Source: PNMQ01 sp964478775
GTDB lineage: Bacteria > Pseudomonadota > Alphaproteobacteria > Paracaedibacterales > CAIOTO01
Length of the DNA stretch: 30,416 nt
Assembly: GCA_964478775.1 (NCBI GenBank)
Contig: CAYZJC010000020.1
Location: forward strand, 1 to 30,416
Direction: 5' to 3'
The first letter of the stretch is position 1. Each line of letters starts with the position of its first letter. The translations under genes and the position numbers were made by a program. Below the pieces are notes generated by a model. The model saw only the letters and a program-made list of their open reading frames with translations. It was not told where the DNA came from and did not search any database. Below, piece after piece: positions 16,818 to 24,296 of the stretch.

Positions 16818-17539
16818 ACAACCTCATACGATATTTTCACTACACTATTTTTCATTTTAATTTTTTTGATTTGCATTTTTCCAATCTCACCTAAAAACGC
16901 AAGATGTGTCCCCCCACAAGGAACGGGCATCATATCACCAATTTGCATAATGCGAAATTGTTTATGTGAAGGCACATCGTACGGTAACTTATAAAAAGAG
17001 TTTTCAAAGTCACAGGCAGTCATTTCAAATATTTTTACTTCCTTATTTTGCAAAATAAGTTTTTTTATAGCACTTTGCAAATCAGAAAAATCTGACACAT
17101 TATCAGTAGCTTGATTATTATTGTCATCACTTAATGCATGAAATTCAACATAAGCTTGGCCTGGAAACGAATGGCCCTTAACAGCTTTCAGAAAAGGCTT
17201 TTGTATCTCAACTACATTACTAAGTAGGTGTGCTGCGGTATGATAACGCGCATTAAGCATTCTATTATGTTCATTAACAAGGCCTTGCNNNNNNNNNNAT
17301 GCAGATTGCGTTGGTGAAATGTAGTGCCTGATTTCTTCTCCCACTTGAAGAACGTGAATGACCTGCACGTTAAAATCATGACAAGAAATAAACCCTTGAT
17401 CAGACGGTTGACCACCACCTTGCGGGTAAAACGCTGTTTCATTTAGGATAAGATAAAGCCCTTTTTGATCCTCATCAATATGAGTTATAAATGAATCAAA
17501 TTGAAATTGATAAGTATTTTTAAGATATAGTTTTGACAT
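16814..17539 (-). CDS. AlaX-type alanyl-tRNA editing protein (contains a sequencing gap)
   Basis: The product, about 241 residues, resembles the editing domain of alanyl-tRNA synthetase. It carries TAFYPQGGGQPSDQGFI at about 35-51, the zinc-binding HTAAH at about 100-104 and CGGTHLAFLGEIGKM near the C-terminus. These give the HxxxH and CxxxH metal set of AlaX, which removes serine or glycine from mischarged tRNA-Ala in trans. Ten N bases (17289-17298) interrupt it at residues 81-84; the frame agrees on both sides, so the gap is close to its true size modulo three. The start ATG at 17539 is preceded by AAGGAAAA. It is coupled to a winged-helix regulator gene. Confidence 0.87.
   Translation of the reverse strand: MSKLYLKNTYQFQFDSFITHIDEDQKGLYLILNETAFYPQGGGQPSDQGFISCHDFNVQVIHVLQVGEEIRHYISPTQSAXXXXQGLVNEHNRMLNARYHTAAHLLSNVVEIQKPFLKAVKGHSFPGQAYVEFHALSDDNNNQATDNVSDFSDLQSAIKKLILQNKEVKIFEMTACDFENSFYKLPYDVPSHKQFRIMQIGDMMPVPCGGTHLAFLGEIGKMQIKKIKMKNSVVKISYEVV
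17289..17298. other. Run of 10 N (assembly gap)
   Basis: Ten unknown bases lie inside the AlaX gene. The reading frame is consistent before and after the run, but the true length may differ. Confidence 0.99.
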
Positions 17540-17753
17540 AATTTTCCTTTAATTTAAAAACCAACAATAAGATTATGGCACGCAGGAAATATGATAAGTA
17601 TATGTATTATATCATAAACAAAGAAGAATTTGATAATTTTATCAGTGATTTATCCTAAGAACATCCGAAACAGAGAATGAGATGAATAAAGATACCAATA
17701 GCAAAATATTAATAAGGAGATTTACAAATTGTCAAAGAAGGAACAATTAAAAA

Positions 17754-17843
17754 TGGCAGAGAGGAAGGGATTCGAACCCTCGAAACGGTTACCCGTTTAC
17801 ACGATTTCCAATCGTGCGCCTTCAACCGCTCGGCCACCTCTCT
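17754..17843 (-). tRNA. tRNA-Ser (anticodon GGA)
   Basis: The reverse complement has the acceptor pair AGAGAGG/CCTCTCT, discriminator G and encoded CCA. The D-arm is TGGCCGAGCGGTTGAAGG, the anticodon stem CACGA/TCGTG encloses loop TTGGAAA, a long variable arm (AAACGGGTAACCGTTT) follows, and the T-arm is GGTTCGAATCC. The long variable arm confirms class II serine identity. It reads UCC/UCU codons. Confidence 0.97.
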
Positions 17844-17955
17844 GCATCACACAAGATATTTATAATGTATACAATCTTGCTTGAGGTTGCAATTAAAAAA
17901 AATGTAAAAATATTCTTGCGTATTTTGCAAAAATCGTTCATAAATATATAGGTAA

Positions 17956-18048
17956 GGAGAGGTGGCCGAGTGGCTGAAGGCGCCGGTTTGCTAAACCGTT
18001 ATACGAAGATAATTCGTATCGAGGGTTCGAATCCCTTCCTCTCCTCCA
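17956..18048 (+). tRNA. tRNA-Ser (anticodon GCT)
   Basis: Acceptor GGAGAGG pairs with CCTCTCC and CCA is encoded (18046-18048). The D-arm is TGGCCGAGTGGCTGAAGG, the anticodon loop TTGCTAA gives anticodon GCT, and the long variable arm (TACGAAGATAATTCGTA) is typical of serine. The T-arm is GGTTCGAATCC. The discriminator base is T rather than the G seen in the neighbouring serine tRNA, and the outermost anticodon-stem pair is a C-T mismatch. It reads AGC/AGU codons. It faces away from tRNA-Ser(GGA), 112 bp apart. Confidence 0.96.
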
Positions 18049-18398
18049 GTTTTTAAGTATCGAAAAGTTTTTGCTAAAATTTCTGGGTTAGCAAAGACGT
18101 CTCAGAACCCCAGTATTCATAGGCTTTAGCGCCTTTTAGTCGCCTGACACATGCGTACTTAGAGAATCACAAAATCACCGATTTTACCCCAAAATCTCCC
18201 TTTTTGTTCTCCGTTTCTCCGTTACATGCGAACGTCCGACCCGAAGGTACGCATGTCCAGAACCCTTGATTTTACTGGGTTTTCTGAAAACGGCTTTTGA
18301 GGTTCGTTATTGGGGCGGAGAATGGTGCATGTACCCGTAGAACGAGAATTTTACTGTGATATGGTCAGTTTAGATGATGTCCATAATGCATTTAGCAT
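18049..18398. other. Gene-free stretch after tRNA-Ser with repeated ACATGCG(T/A)AC motifs
   Basis: About 350 bp hold no convincing gene. The 10-mer ACATGCGTAC occurs at 18149-18158, a one-mismatch version ACATGCGAAC at 18224-18233, and its exact reverse complement GTACGCATGT at 18247-18256. The last two form an inverted repeat around a 13-bp spacer. The composition is less AT-rich than the flanking spacers. Placed next to a tRNA and before an accessory gene cluster, it could be a decayed integration junction, but no integrase is seen. Confidence 0.45.
18224..18256. repeat. Imperfect inverted repeat
   Basis: ACATGCGAAC and GTACGCATGT are inverted copies with one mismatch around GTCCGACCCGAAG. 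A further copy in the first orientation lies at 18149-18158. The arrangement resembles recombinase or regulator binding arms; function is unknown. Confidence 0.5.
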
Positions 18399-18869
18399 TC
18401 ACTGATCTTCGATATCAGGAGCCATTCTGTTGGCGTGCAGATTATTAAAACACTCCAGAAGCAACTTCTCCAACAGGACCTTGTTATCTTCAGTGATGGT
18501 CGAGGTCATGCTTGCCTCAACTTTGCTGATAATGTTATGGGCTTGCTGGACAACTTTCATGCCTTGTTTTGTTAATTCTGTGCACAAAATCCTGCCGTGC
18601 TGTGGATCGCTTTTTCTTTTCACTAAGTGCCTTTTTTCTAAATTAGACACGATACCATGCATGGTTTGAGCTGTAATAAATGAGGAGCGGGCTAAAGCCG
18701 CATTAGATATGCCAGGTCGGAGCTCTAATTGCGCCAGAACAGCATATTGTGGCGTTGTCAGATCAAGGGTTCTTAAAGCTTCGTCCATACGAAGGCGCAA
18801 GCTGTGTTGCGTCTGTTTTAGTTTATAACCTAACAAACCTGAGACATTGATTTCTTTAGATGTTGACAT
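18399..18869 (-). CDS. MarR family transcriptional regulator
   Basis: The 156-residue protein has the MarR winged-helix layout: an N-terminal dimerisation helix (LLGYKLKQTQHSLRLRM), then TTPQYAVLAQLELRPGISNAALA, a recognition helix FITAQTMHGIVSNLEKRHLV, and the wing KRKSDPQHGRILCTELT with the conserved D-R-like residues, followed by C-terminal dimer helices. MarR proteins are usually repressors released by small ligands or oxidants. It diverges from the SnoaL-like gene across 55 bp, so it probably controls itself and that gene, and possibly the repair genes after it. AAGGG lies eight bases before the ATG. Confidence 0.92.
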   Translation of the reverse strand: MSTSKEINVSGLLGYKLKQTQHSLRLRMDEALRTLDLTTPQYAVLAQLELRPGISNAALARSSFITAQTMHGIVSNLEKRHLVKRKSDPQHGRILCTELTKQGMKVVQQAHNIISKVEASMTSTITEDNKVLLEKLLLECFNNLHANRMAPDIEDQ

Positions 18870-18904
18870 ATCAGCGCCCTTACATTATATTATCAGCGTG
18901 CTTA
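18870..18904. promoter_or_regulatory. Tandem 13-bp direct repeats in the marR divergent promoter
   Basis: ATCAGCGCCCTTA (18870-18882) and ATCAGCGTGCTTA (18892-18904) differ at two positions, and their starts are 22 bp apart, close to two helical turns. TATAAT occurs on the plus strand at 18908-18913 and on the minus strand within 18884-18891. The repeats may be operator half-sites for the adjacent MarR protein, but one overlaps the marR ribosome-binding site, so part of the match may reflect that. Confidence 0.45.
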
Positions 18905-18924
18905 TACTATAATAGGAGTTCGAT

Positions 18925-19314
18925 ATGAATACAACAAATTCTGAAAGTGATAATAACTTAAAGTCTGCGGATAACTATTACAAAGCCATGCTTGCAAAAG
19001 ACTTTGATAAGATGGCGAGTTATCTTCATGATAATGTTCATTTTATCGGGCCACTCGCAGAAATGCATGGAAAAGATGCAGTTGTTTCAGCTGCAAAGAA
19101 TTTTGGCGGGATATTACAAGATATCCAAATCAGGTCACGATTTTCAGCAGATAATCAGATCATGTTTGCTTACGATATGGTAGTTCCCACACCTATCGGT
19201 CAGTTCAGGGCAGCAGTACTCATGGAATTTACAGATCGGCTTATCTCTAAAATCGAGCTATTTTATGACGCCAGCCCCTTTGAAGAAAAGAAAAGTGAAA
19301 TTTTTTCGCAATAA
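18925..19314 (+). CDS. SnoaL-like (NTF2-fold) protein
   Basis: The 129-residue protein has the SnoaL/NTF2-like pattern: helices with NYYKAMLAKDFDKMASYLHDNVHFIGPLAEMHGKDAV, in which the NYYKAM...D...YL.D.V.F.GP motif is typical, then beta strands ending in VLMEFTDRLISKIELFYDASPF. These small cone-shaped proteins act as isomerases, hydrolases or ligand carriers; the substrate here is not predictable. TAGGAG precedes the ATG at 18925. It is divergent from marR and about 180 bp upstream of the Ada-type gene on the same strand. Confidence 0.8.
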   Translation: MNTTNSESDNNLKSADNYYKAMLAKDFDKMASYLHDNVHFIGPLAEMHGKDAVVSAAKNFGGILQDIQIRSRFSADNQIMFAYDMVVPTPIGQFRAAVLMEFTDRLISKIELFYDASPFEEKKSEIFSQ

Positions 19315-19495
19315 CAATATTATTCAGTAACATATCGCTTGAAATCAACGAACTAAACTCAAGGACCAAAAGAGAACTAAAGATAAAAAATCAATGCCTG
19401 AATTTCGGTTGCACGATTTCCTGGAATCTTTATAATAACCCTATAGCGATAAGTGGTTATGCTTCTAGCTCAAGCGACATTAATGTAGGATATAA

Positions 19496-20545
19496 ATGAT
19501 AACAGACGCACAAAAACAAGAATTTTATCAAGGCCTCCTTGATAAAAATGTGCACTATGAGGGTGTATTCTTTGTGGGCGTTAAGACAACGGGAGTATTT
19601 TGTCGCCCTACATGTCCAGCACGAAAACCAAAATTTGAAAATTGTGAATTCTATAAAAAAGCGCAAGAAGCCTTGCTGGCCTCATTTAGGCCATGTATGC
19701 GCTGCCGCCCACTTTCTCATCCAGGCCAAGTATCAGATTTAGTTCGTACCCTTGTTGAAGCCGTTGAAGCTGATCCATCAAAGCGCTGGAAAGATCGTGA
19801 TTTTGAAGAGTTATCAGTAGATGCATCAACAGCCCGTCGTCAGTTCAAGAAACGCTTTGGAATGACGTTTGTGGAATATGCAAGAGCGAGAAGAATGGGG
19901 ATTGCGATGAAACAAATTCGTGGCGGTGGTGCTGTTATTGATGCCCAACTGAATACAGGATATGAATCCAGCAGCGGGTTTCGAGATGCTTTTTCTAAAA
20001 TTATGGGGGCGCCGCCTACAAAATTTACCCAACATCATAAAATGCTAAAAGCATCTTGGGTTGATACAAAGCTTGGGCCGATGATTGCAATTAGCGATGA
20101 GACCGGTCTTTATCTTTTGGAGTTTGTCGATAGACGCGGTTTAGAGCTTGAGGTTGAAAGGCTTAGAATTAAGACAAAAGCTGCGATTATTCCAGGGATA
20201 ACCGATCCAATTAAATCTATCACATTTGAACTGGAGTCTTATTTCAATGGTACGCTCACAAAATTTAAAACACCGCTCCATCTTTTAGGCAGCCCATTTC
20301 AAAAGCTTGTTTGGCAGTCACTCATGCGCATTCCTTATGGCCAGACACGAAGTTATATGGCGCAAGCGGAAGCTATTGGTAAGGCCACAGCTTACCGCGC
20401 GGTTGCAAATGCCAATGGAGCTAATCAACTTGCCATTGTTATTCCCTGTCACCGCATCATTAATAGTAATGGTGATCTTGGTGGATATGGCGGTGGAGTA
20501 GCTCGCAAACAATGGCTTATCGATCATGAGAAACAAGGATTATAA
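19496..20545 (+). CDS. ada: Ada-type regulator fused to O6-methylguanine-DNA methyltransferase
   Basis: The 349-residue protein has the complete Ada architecture. The N-terminal zinc domain holds C36, C40, C67 and C70 (FCRPTC and FRPCMRC), with C36 matching the phosphotriester methyl acceptor. An AraC-type helix-turn-helix follows (about 85-185, with FKKRFGMTFVEYARARRMGIA and GYESSSGFRDAFSKIMGAPP). The C-terminal O6-alkylguanine transferase domain carries the acceptor C318 in VIPCHRII. It repairs methyl phosphotriesters and O6-methylguanine and, once methylated, activates its own operon. TAGGAT precedes the ATG. I see no E. coli-like Ada box upstream, but ATAACC/GGTTAT at 19434-19459 is an inverted repeat near the expected place. 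Confidence 0.95.
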   Translation: MITDAQKQEFYQGLLDKNVHYEGVFFVGVKTTGVFCRPTCPARKPKFENCEFYKKAQEALLASFRPCMRCRPLSHPGQVSDLVRTLVEAVEADPSKRWKDRDFEELSVDASTARRQFKKRFGMTFVEYARARRMGIAMKQIRGGGAVIDAQLNTGYESSSGFRDAFSKIMGAPPTKFTQHHKMLKASWVDTKLGPMIAISDETGLYLLEFVDRRGLELEVERLRIKTKAAIIPGITDPIKSITFELESYFNGTLTKFKTPLHLLGSPFQKLVWQSLMRIPYGQTRSYMAQAEAIGKATAYRAVANANGANQLAIVIPCHRIINSNGDLGGYGGGVARKQWLIDHEKQGL

Positions 20546-20546
20546 A

Positions 20547-21320
20547 ATGACAAAACAATTAGAACGTGCCACTTTACTAAAAAGCCTGCACATCAAGGGC
20601 TCTCCGCTTGTTTTATTCAACGTATGGGATGCAGGAAGCGCTATAGAAGCTTCAAAAGTTGGGTTAAAAGTAATTGGAACAAGTAGCTGGTCAGTTGCAG
20701 CTGCCCATGGATACGACGATGGGCAGGAATTGCCTTTTGACCTCTGCCTCGCAAATATTGACAGGATCGTGAGAGTCGTTAATTTGCCTGTGACCGTTGA
20801 TATGGAAGCTGGTTATGGCCAAACTCCAACAGACATACAAGAAACAGTCGCAAAAATAATAATGGCTGGCGCTGTTGGCATAAACCTTGAGGATCAAATT
20901 ATCGGAACAGATGCACTTTATTCTTGTGATGATCAATGTAAGCGTATTAAGGCTGCAAGAATGTCAACACAAGTTCCAATATTTATCAATGCAAGAACAG
21001 ATATTTTTCTGAAAATTACACCTGAAAATCATAGTGATGATCATCTAGAGGAAGCCTTATTTCGAGCTGCTGCGTATGCCAACTCAGGAGCCGATGGTTT
21101 CTTTGCCCCTGGACTTACAGATGAAAAATTGATCAAAAAATTATGTGATCTATCCAAGGTACCGATCAATATCATGATAACTCAGAGTGGCCCGACACCT
21201 AAAAGACTTGCAGAATTGGGCGTGTCTAGAATTAGTTATGGCCCCATTCCCTACTTTCAGGCGATTGAAAATTTCAAAGCAGGGGCCGAAAAAGCCTTGG
21301 AAATGAGTGCTTATATATGA
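20547..21320 (+). CDS. Isocitrate lyase/PEP mutase superfamily protein
   Basis: I start this 257-residue protein at ATG 20547, one base after the ada stop codon, with AAGGAT about eight bases upstream; an upstream in-frame ATG at 20526 lies inside ada. The beta-barrel motifs of the PEP mutase/ICL superfamily are present: FNVWDAGSA, GTSSWSVAAAHGYDDG, metal-binding PVTVDMEAGYG (D85 and E87), INLEDQ and FINARTDIFL. The KKCGH loop of true isocitrate lyase is absent. Relatives cleave or form C-C or P-C bonds of 2-oxo acids (methylisocitrate lyase, oxaloacetate decarboxylase, phosphonopyruvate mutase). Its place between ada and the AlkD gene suggests a role in the alkylation response. Confidence 0.88.
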   Translation: MTKQLERATLLKSLHIKGSPLVLFNVWDAGSAIEASKVGLKVIGTSSWSVAAAHGYDDGQELPFDLCLANIDRIVRVVNLPVTVDMEAGYGQTPTDIQETVAKIIMAGAVGINLEDQIIGTDALYSCDDQCKRIKAARMSTQVPIFINARTDIFLKITPENHSDDHLEEALFRAAAYANSGADGFFAPGLTDEKLIKKLCDLSKVPINIMITQSGPTPKRLAELGVSRISYGPIPYFQAIENFKAGAEKALEMSAYI

Positions 21321-22024
21321 ATCTGATTATGCAAATTAAAGACATCTTGCAACATTCAATTAGCGTCCCGCCCCACAAAGCTGCTGCCTTTTTCAAAACA
21401 GGTGTAGGGCACTATGCTGATGGTGATGAATTTATAGGTGTGACCGTTCCAAATTTACGCAAAATCGCCAAAAATTTTATGCTCTTAACGCTTGATGATT
21501 TGCAAGTTTTACTTGCGTCAAAGATCAATGAAGAACGATTGCTGGCGCTCATAATTTTAACCAAGCAATATCAGAATGAAGATGATCAGGGCAAAGAAAG
21601 GCTTTACCAGTTTTATATGCAAAATCTAAAATATGTAAATAATTGGAATCTAGTAGATGTCTCCGCTCATTTGATTATAGGAGCTCACCTTTGGGATAAA
21701 GACAGAAGTTCATTACTTAATCTAGCAACACCAGAAATCTTATGGGAGCGCAGAATCTCTATCGTATCAACATGGTATTTTATCCGTCAAAAGGATTTGG
21801 CATGGACTTTCAAGATTGCCTCACTTCTGCTACGCGATACCCATGATCTTATCCATAAAGCGGCTGGATGGATGCTTCGCGAAGCAGGCAAACGAGATCA
21901 AGTGCAGCTTGTAACATTTTTAGATCAGCATATGTGTGAAATGCCAAGAACGATGCTCAGATATGCAATCGAGAAGTTTCCAGAAGATATGCGGAAAAGT
22001 TATTTGATGAAAAACAATATATAA
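21317..22024 (+). CDS. AlkD-type DNA alkylation repair glycosylase
   Basis: The 235-residue protein is all-helical, with ALK/HEAT-like repeats of the AlkD family: HYADGDEFIGVTVPNLRKIAK, INEERLLALIIL, NNWNLVDVSAHLI, WERRISIVSTWYFIRQ and DLIHKAAGWMLREAGKRD. These residues line the DNA-binding concave face in AlkD, which removes bulky or positively charged N3- and N7-alkylpurines. The start codon overlaps the stop of the PEP-mutase-family gene (ATGA), so translation is coupled. A strong terminator follows. Together with ada it completes direct reversal and base-excision branches of alkylation repair. Confidence 0.93.
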   Translation: MNLIMQIKDILQHSISVPPHKAAAFFKTGVGHYADGDEFIGVTVPNLRKIAKNFMLLTLDDLQVLLASKINEERLLALIILTKQYQNEDDQGKERLYQFYMQNLKYVNNWNLVDVSAHLIIGAHLWDKDRSSLLNLATPEILWERRISIVSTWYFIRQKDLAWTFKIASLLLRDTHDLIHKAAGWMLREAGKRDQVQLVTFLDQHMCEMPRTMLRYAIEKFPEDMRKSYLMKNNI

Positions 22025-22085
22025 CGCTCATCATGAATCAAATTCGTTGTTCTTAGCTCAGATCGTCTCTCGTGATTTTTTAAAT

Positions 22086-22119
22086 TAGCCCCCTTAAGCT
22101 TCAGTTCTTAAGGGGGCTA
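22086..22119. terminator. Bidirectional Rho-independent terminator
   Basis: TAGCCCCCTTAAG and CTTAAGGGGGCTA form a perfect 13-bp stem with an eight-base loop. It lies between the convergent ends of the AlkD gene (22024) and the transporter gene (22126). A T-rich run precedes it, which serves the minus direction poorly to moderately, but the stem is strong. Confidence 0.8.
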
Positions 22120-22125
22120 GAACTA

Positions 22126-23334
22126 TCACTCTTTATGTATCATGATTCGCTGTACAATTACCATAAAGGCAGCAATACAAAAGAAATACAAAGGCATTGG
22201 TAACAAAGTGCCATTATGGAGAAATCCCATGCCTAGTGTAAATAGGGATATTAAGCAGTAGTAAAAGAAACCGAATAAGCTAGATGCAGTTCCAATACAC
22301 CGTTTGTAATCCACGAGTGCCAAAGCTAAAGCATTACTTGTTGCCATGCAGATTCCAAACATCATTACCATTTGGCTAATTATAGTGATAGCTATCATCA
22401 GGTCATTTGGTAATTGCAATATGCTGTGATTGACAAGGGAAAAACCACTAAATATTGCAGCAGAAGTTGCTATGATCCAAAGACCATAACCCATGATAAT
22501 TTGAGATGCATGAGAACAGTGTAGCTTTTTAGAGAGCATCCCACCCATCATCGTAGCGACTGCAATAGCAATGAAGCTCAGTCCATATTCACTAGGCGAC
22601 AGCCCCAACCCCTTAATCAGATAAAATGATCCTTCAGCAAAATAACTGAAAGATATGCCGTTACATGCCGCCACAATCAGACCGAATCCGATAACTTTTT
22701 TATCCATCATCAGTTTACAAGCAATGCCCATTATGGATACAGGTTGTCTGTTATCTTTATGATGCGTTTCTGGTAATTTTGCAGATACCAGCATCGCTAA
22801 AATAATTGCGAAGCACATCAAGAATAAGAATATGCTAGACCAACCCAAGTGCTCTGCGATGACACCACCAACAACGGGACCAATAGCAGGAAAAATAGCC
22901 AAGGCACTACCCGTAGAAGAATAGACCTTTCCTAAGCTAGGGCCATGAAAAGCATCACGACAAATAGCTTGCCCAAGTACACTACCAATACTGCCACCAA
23001 AGGCTTGGATGAAGCGACTGGTCATCAATAGGCCAATGTTCGTTGAAAAATAACAACCTATACATCCGATGATGAAAATGATGAGACCGGTAATGACGCA
23101 TGGTTTACGGCCAAATTTATCAGATATTTTACCCCAAAAAAGTGTGCCAATAGCAAACCCAAAGAGGTAAATAGTGAGAGTGTATTCCACCATCGATTCT
23201 GAAGCCTGCAAAGCTTGCGCTATATCAGGTAAAGATGGTGTATAAACAGTTTCAGAAAGTTGTGGGAGACCCACAATAAGAACAATAAGCCAGATTGCTG
23301 GCAGCACAACATGTGTCATAAAAAACCTCGACAT
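22126..23334 (-). CDS. Bcr/CflA-type MFS drug exporter
   Basis: The 402-residue protein has about twelve hydrophobic segments. The start LPQLSETVYTPSLPDIAQAL is the Bcr/CflA signature, GKISDKFGRKPCVI is the MFS loop 2-3 motif A, and RFIQAFGGSIGSVLGQAICRDAF is the motif of helix 4 in this drug:H+ antiporter group. GPVVGGVIAEHLGW matches antiporter motif C. It should export drugs or small metabolites across the inner membrane using the proton gradient. It converges with the alkylation-repair operon and is not in the same transcript. The substrate is unknown. Confidence 0.92.
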   Translation of the reverse strand: MSRFFMTHVVLPAIWLIVLIVGLPQLSETVYTPSLPDIAQALQASESMVEYTLTIYLFGFAIGTLFWGKISDKFGRKPCVITGLIIFIIGCIGCYFSTNIGLLMTSRFIQAFGGSIGSVLGQAICRDAFHGPSLGKVYSSTGSALAIFPAIGPVVGGVIAEHLGWSSIFLFLMCFAIILAMLVSAKLPETHHKDNRQPVSIMGIACKLMMDKKVIGFGLIVAACNGISFSYFAEGSFYLIKGLGLSPSEYGLSFIAIAVATMMGGMLSKKLHCSHASQIIMGYGLWIIATSAAIFSGFSLVNHSILQLPNDLMIAITIISQMVMMFGICMATSNALALALVDYKRCIGTASSLFGFFYYCLISLFTLGMGFLHNGTLLPMPLYFFCIAAFMVIVQRIMIHKE

Positions 23335-23642
23335 TTAAATTTCAAAAATTAAGCAATAAAATAGCGTTCTCTATTTTCAAGAGGCGCTGAATAAACCTAA
23401 TTTTTTACTTTAAACAATGACGATTTTTTTCACTTTGACACCTTAATAACGTGAATGGTATTGCTAACCATAGGAATATTCTATGCGTAACAGATTTATT
23501 TGTCCAGCTCTACTAGATGTTTTTTAGGTGCATTTTATGCATGTGTGTATCCTGTTACGAGTATGTTAAACAGGCGATGGCATTTGTCAAACTTATCTTA
23601 TTGAAGGTGAATCCTGCGTGAAAGATGTATCTTCAAATGCGC
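23335..23642. other. Gene-free spacer
   Basis: About 308 bp between the transporter start and the end of the DUF2948 gene. I see no tRNA, clear terminator or convincing frame. The transporter promoter should lie near 23340-23460. Confidence 0.6.
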
Positions 23643-24137
23643 TTACAAAACATCTTTTAAAATTAATTGTTCAAAGTGGTCATGCAAATGGATAGGCATG
23701 TTGTGTGTGGGCCAAGGGTGACCAAAGTCATTGGCTTGAACGTAACCGGTTTCATCAAGTATGATATCTAGGTCCATATCACCTGAAAAAAGAAGACGAA
23801 TGCGTTTTTGTTCGGTTTGTGTTTGGTGGTACATGACGCTGAGCAGGTTGAGGGAACGTACTTGCCCGCATTGTGTAAAATTACGCTTTTGCGCATGCTT
23901 GACCCCATGAAATGACAAGGTGCTATGCACGCGAAAGTAAGACTGTAGCGCTTCCTTGTTTTCAATGAGTTCCCAACAAAACCGATTGAGCCTAAGGCTA
24001 AATATTTCTTTGTCTGCATAAAAATGCATAGAAGTCACGTTGCAAAGCGCGTCTTGCGTTAAAGTAGACAATAAATCTAAAGTTTCATTAGTGTTTATTT
24101 TAAGATGAAGTGGTTTGTAGTGTTCAGGATCAATCAT
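23643..24137 (-). CDS. DUF2948 family protein
   Basis: The 164-residue protein matches the alphaproteobacterial DUF2948 family by pattern: an early LDLLSTLTQDALCNVTSM, the strand FSLRLNRFCWELIENKEA, RVHSTLSFHGVKHA, the LNLLSVMYHQ segment and a C-terminal IRLLFSGDMDLDIILDETG. There is no signal peptide or membrane segment. Function is unknown. In other alphaproteobacteria the family often sits near murA and hisD, which are not in this window. It follows the O-antigen ligase-like gene on the same strand after 159 bp. Confidence 0.8.
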   Translation of the reverse strand: MIDPEHYKPLHLKINTNETLDLLSTLTQDALCNVTSMHFYADKEIFSLRLNRFCWELIENKEALQSYFRVHSTLSFHGVKHAQKRNFTQCGQVRSLNLLSVMYHQTQTEQKRIRLLFSGDMDLDIILDETGYVQANDFGHPWPTHNMPIHLHDHFEQLILKDVL

Positions 24138-24296
24138 AATTTAGTTTTTATATTATTTTTTAAGTGATTTCACAGAAAATATGAATCAAAGTTTTAGGTT
24201 ACGTATACCAATATATTGCAAAATTTTAATCAAGAACATCAAAAAGAAAAGAAAAATCCACCTCAACTTTTTTTGATGTAGCAATTTTATCGCAAC

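Noticed and set aside
18060..18300. Remnant of an integrase or recombinase gene after tRNA-Ser
   Set aside because: I translated both strands and saw only short frames with no recombinase motifs.
19315..19495. E. coli-type Ada box upstream of ada
   Set aside because: No AAAGCGCA or clear equivalent was found; only an ATAACC/GGTTAT inverted repeat is present.
23483..23527. Short plus-strand frame starting MRNRFICP
   Set aside because: Only 14 codons with no ribosome-binding site or other support.
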